Shown here: positions 4,080 through 6,125 of the stretch, piece by piece | How the letters are laid out: each line of letters begins with the position of its first letter | Numbering within the stretch: the stretch's first letter is position 1 | Program-made: the position numbers and the translations under genes | The notes under the pieces: generated by a model | The model's input: only the letters and a program-made list of their open reading frames with translations | What the model was told of the DNA's origin: nothing | Databases searched by the model: none | From: Clostridia bacterium | GTDB lineage: Bacteria; Bacillota; DULZ01 | NCBI GenBank assembly: GCA_012520135.1 | Contig: JAAYOX010000002.1 | Location: 1-6,125 of the forward strand | Reading direction: 5' to 3' | DNA length: 6,125 nucleotides

Positions 4080-5846
4080 TTATTCTTGTTGGGTGAGTTT
4101 ATCGATTAGTTCTTGGTCCGGGGTGATGTAAATGGTTTGGTTGTTTTCGTAGATTACCATCCCCGGTTTGGCTCCGTTGGGCTTCTTTACATTTCTTCTC
4201 TCAGTATAATCCACCGGCACTTTGCTGCTCATTCTTCCTTTGCTGTAGTAAGCGGCCAGGTTAGCGGCTTCCAGCAGGGTTTGTTCAGGAATGGGTTTTC
4301 TGTCCGGGTTTCTGATAATTACATGGGAACCGGGAATATCTTTCGTATGAAGCCATAGATCATGGTCTTTGGCCACTTTAAGAGTAAGGTAATCGTTTTG
4401 GCGGTTGTTTTTACCTATCAGCAGTGAGAAGCCGTCGGAAGATTGATAAGCCAAAACCTCCGGTTTTCCGGTGGGTTTTTTACCGGCTTCTTTTCGAGCT
4501 TCTTTTTTCAAGTATCCCTGCTTCATTAATTCTTCTCTTATTTCTTCCAAATCTCCCAAGGTATCAGCAGTTTCCAGGCTATGCTGGATCCCTTCAAGAT
4601 ACGCAATCTCCTCTTTTGTTTCTTGGTAGTAGCGGGCAGCTTTTTGGGCTGCATTTTTTGCTTTGTTGTACCGGCGAAAATACCGCTGGGCATTGTCTGC
4701 CGGAGTTAACTCAGGCAATAGGGAGATGGTAATTGTGCCTCCCTCGGGGTCGTAAAAGTTTTCCAGGGTTACTTCCTGATCACCGGGGCGAATTCTGAAT
4801 AAATTAGCAGTCAGGATTTCACCTTTGATGCGAAACTCCTCCGCCTCCAAGGCAAGACGGATCGTGTCCTCCTGCAGTCCGGCTTTCTTGTAACAACGTT
4901 CCAGTTCTTTAGTGACTACTTGGGTCAGTTTATGTTGCAGTCCGGTAAAACGACGTTGTTCTTTTTCCGCCTTATAATAGGTATCAATCGTTTCATTCAC
5001 TGATGGAGGATGGATCAAATCCGGTGCGAACCGGCTGAGTTTAAAGGCTGAAAAGCCGGTAATACCTTTCTTATCTTTGGCTAGGGAAGGGGTGGGACAA
5101 CCTGATTGAAGCTCTTCCACCAATTCCTGTAAAGAGGAATAGAGCCTTTCGAATTCAAAAGCCCCCATAGCATCTACAACTGTATCCTGTGGTAATCCGG
5201 CCCGGTGAATCACTTCCCCGGCTAATAGAGGGCTGATACCCTCCAACATTTTAACCAAGGATTTTTGGACAGTCTTGCCCAACTGCTCCAAAATGCCCTG
5301 CTCAAAATCCTCGTAACTGATGAGACGAGGGTCTTTTTTATGTTGTTGCGGGGGTTCAAGATAAGGGCTGCCGGGCAGCACTTCCCGGTGCCTGCTTACG
5401 GCATGGCTGTATCTTTTGATGCCGTCCATAATTAACCCAGTAGCCGGATTAACCAGGATAATATTACTGTGTTTCCCCATTATTTCGCAGACTAATTGCC
5501 GTTGGCATAACTCCCGCAGCTCATTGTAGGCCTCAATGGTGATGATCATCACCCTTTCCAGGCTTTGCTGGGCGATGGAGACGATTTTGCCTCCCTCCAA
5601 GTACTTGCGGAGCAGCATACAAAACATGGGAGGAGAAGCAGGGTTTTCGTAAGGATAGTTTGTCAAGTGGATCCTAGCTCCCATTGCTTCGGCAGAGAGC
5701 AATAAACGATACCTATTCCCGTCCCTGTGCCGCAGGTGCAGTAAAAGAGTCAACTGCTCCGGTTGATATATCTTGTCAATCTTAGCCCCCACCAGGCATT
5801 GCAGTTCATTACAGATAGCAGCCATGGTCATTCCGTCGTAGGCCAT
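4080..5846 (-). CDS. rqcH: Rqc2/NEMF homologue RqcH (NFACT family, fibronectin-binding-like)
   Basis: A 588-residue NFACT protein, the usual bacterial RqcH length. RqcH binds 50S subunits carrying stalled peptidyl-tRNA and directs alanine-tail addition, marking the chain for degradation; older annotations call it FbpA or fibronectin-binding protein. Domains: NFACT-N (about 1-215) with AYDGMTM (2-8), SPPMFCMLLRKYL (71-83), the position of the catalytic-type DR motif at 97-98 and EIMGKHSNIIL (121-131); helix-hairpin-helix region (about 180-225); coiled coil M domain (about 285-450); and C-terminal NFACT-R (about 465-570) with HDLWLHTKDIPGSHVII (495-511). At 97-98 this protein has Glu-Arg rather than the Asp-Arg known from B. 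subtilis. ATG 5846 follows GGGGAG (5857-5852) at 5 nt. The gene stands alone, divergent from the P-type ATPase, and ends at a shared terminator. Confidence 0.93.
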   Translation of the reverse strand: MAYDGMTMAAICNELQCLVGAKIDKIYQPEQLTLLLHLRHRDGNRYRLLLSAEAMGARIHLTNYPYENPASPPMFCMLLRKYLEGGKIVSIAQQSLERVMIITIEAYNELRELCQRQLVCEIMGKHSNIILVNPATGLIMDGIKRYSHAVSRHREVLPGSPYLEPPQQHKKDPRLISYEDFEQGILEQLGKTVQKSLVKMLEGISPLLAGEVIHRAGLPQDTVVDAMGAFEFERLYSSLQELVEELQSGCPTPSLAKDKKGITGFSAFKLSRFAPDLIHPPSVNETIDTYYKAEKEQRRFTGLQHKLTQVVTKELERCYKKAGLQEDTIRLALEAEEFRIKGEILTANLFRIRPGDQEVTLENFYDPEGGTITISLLPELTPADNAQRYFRRYNKAKNAAQKAARYYQETKEEIAYLEGIQHSLETADTLGDLEEIREELMKQGYLKKEARKEAGKKPTGKPEVLAYQSSDGFSLLIGKNNRQNDYLTLKVAKDHDLWLHTKDIPGSHVIIRNPDRKPIPEQTLLEAANLAAYYSKGRMSSKVPVDYTERRNVKKPNGAKPGMVIYENNQTIYITPDQELIDKLTQQE

Positions 5847-5895
5847 TGATGCTCCCCACCCTTTATCATCAATTGTTTCCGCTTATAACAGCATG

Positions 5896-5924
5896 AGTAT
5901 ATCATTTTTTGTTGTGCCTGGAAA
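5896..5924 (-). promoter_or_regulatory. Candidate SigA-type promoter of rqcH
   Basis: Reading leftward, TTTCCA (5924-5919) and TATACT (5901-5896) are spaced by 17 bp. The -10 matches five of six consensus positions and the -35 four of six. Transcription would start near 5889, about 43 nt before the rqcH start codon. Confidence 0.45.
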
Positions 5925-6010
5925 GCCCGCAGCTAAAAAATGGTATTTATTACTGCTTGGCCGAATATGAATTTCTTGAGGTAATAGTTTCCAAAAAGGG
6001 AGGGTTGCAC

Positions 6011-6125
6011 TTGAAGAATTATCAATGGCACCAATTAGACGGTAAAGAAGTGATTGAGCTATTAAAAAGTGATGCTGCCAAGGGTCTGAGTACTGATGAG
6101 GCCAAAAGAAGGCTGGACACTTATG
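6011..6125 (+). CDS. Cation-transporting P-type ATPase, N-terminal fragment
   Basis: The first 38 codons of a gene that runs off the right edge. The text YQWHQLDGKEVIELLKSD, followed by AAKGLSTDEAKRRLDTY, matches the cation-ATPase N-terminal domain that opens calcium-, sodium/potassium- and related PMCA/SERCA-type P-type ATPases (pattern WH, then a helix, then GLS-x-x-EA-x-x-RL-x-x-YG). The protein would be a large membrane pump; the substrate cannot be told from this fragment, with calcium the commonest for bacterial members. Start: TTG 6011, preceded by GGAGG (5999-6003) with 7 nt spacing. TTG 6005 is in frame but too close to the ribosome binding site. It is divergent from rqcH; no confident promoter was identified in the 164-bp gap. 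Confidence 0.85.
   Translation, partial: MKNYQWHQLDGKEVIELLKSDAAKGLSTDEAKRRLDTY

Noticed and set aside
4113..4732. Forward-strand open frames inside rqcH
   Set aside because: They are shadows of the NFACT-R and coiled-coil coding sequence on the other strand.

Overview
The window looks like part of a low-to-medium GC Gram-positive chromosome, probably a Clostridia-type Firmicute. This is inferred from strong GGAGG-type ribosome binding sites, frequent TTG/GTG starts, SigA-like promoters, and an RqcH (NFACT/fibronectin-binding-like) gene divergent from a cation P-type ATPase. A Peptococcaceae/Desulfotomaculum-like host is my best guess. It rests on remembered gene neighbourhoods, not on a search.

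Layout, left to right. Bases 1-189 are the C-terminal end of a Uma2-family (DUF820) PD-(D/E)XK-type protein cut by the window edge. Bases 284-2085 hold a two-gene overlapping operon: an OLD/RecF-like AAA ATPase followed by a DUF4276 (TOPRIM-like) protein. A candidate terminator hairpin follows, then about 330 bp without an intact gene that contains coding-like debris. Bases 2423-3119 encode a minimal nucleotidyltransferase (HI0073/MntA-like) overlapping its HEPN-fold partner (HI0074/HepT-like, with an Rx4HxY motif). After a 269-bp spacer with a hairpin and a very good SigA promoter comes a Phd/YefM antitoxin overlapping a RelE/ParE toxin (3389-3974). A bidirectional terminator (4032-4070) separates this from rqcH, which reads leftward (4080-5846). 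At the right edge, on the + strand, is the N-terminus of a P-type cation-transporting ATPase (from 6011).

Reading: the left two thirds is an accessory block of three consecutive two-gene modules. In each, the second gene starts inside the first, so translation is probably coupled. The block sits against core genes (ribosome quality control and ion transport). Two modules are recognisable toxin-antitoxin types. The third, ATPase + DUF4276, is the least characterised. By analogy with split OLD-like and PARIS-type ATPase/TOPRIM systems it is the best candidate for an underexplored defence or abortive-infection system. Nothing in the sequence proves activity. There is no transposase, integrase, tRNA, rRNA or CRISPR array in the window.
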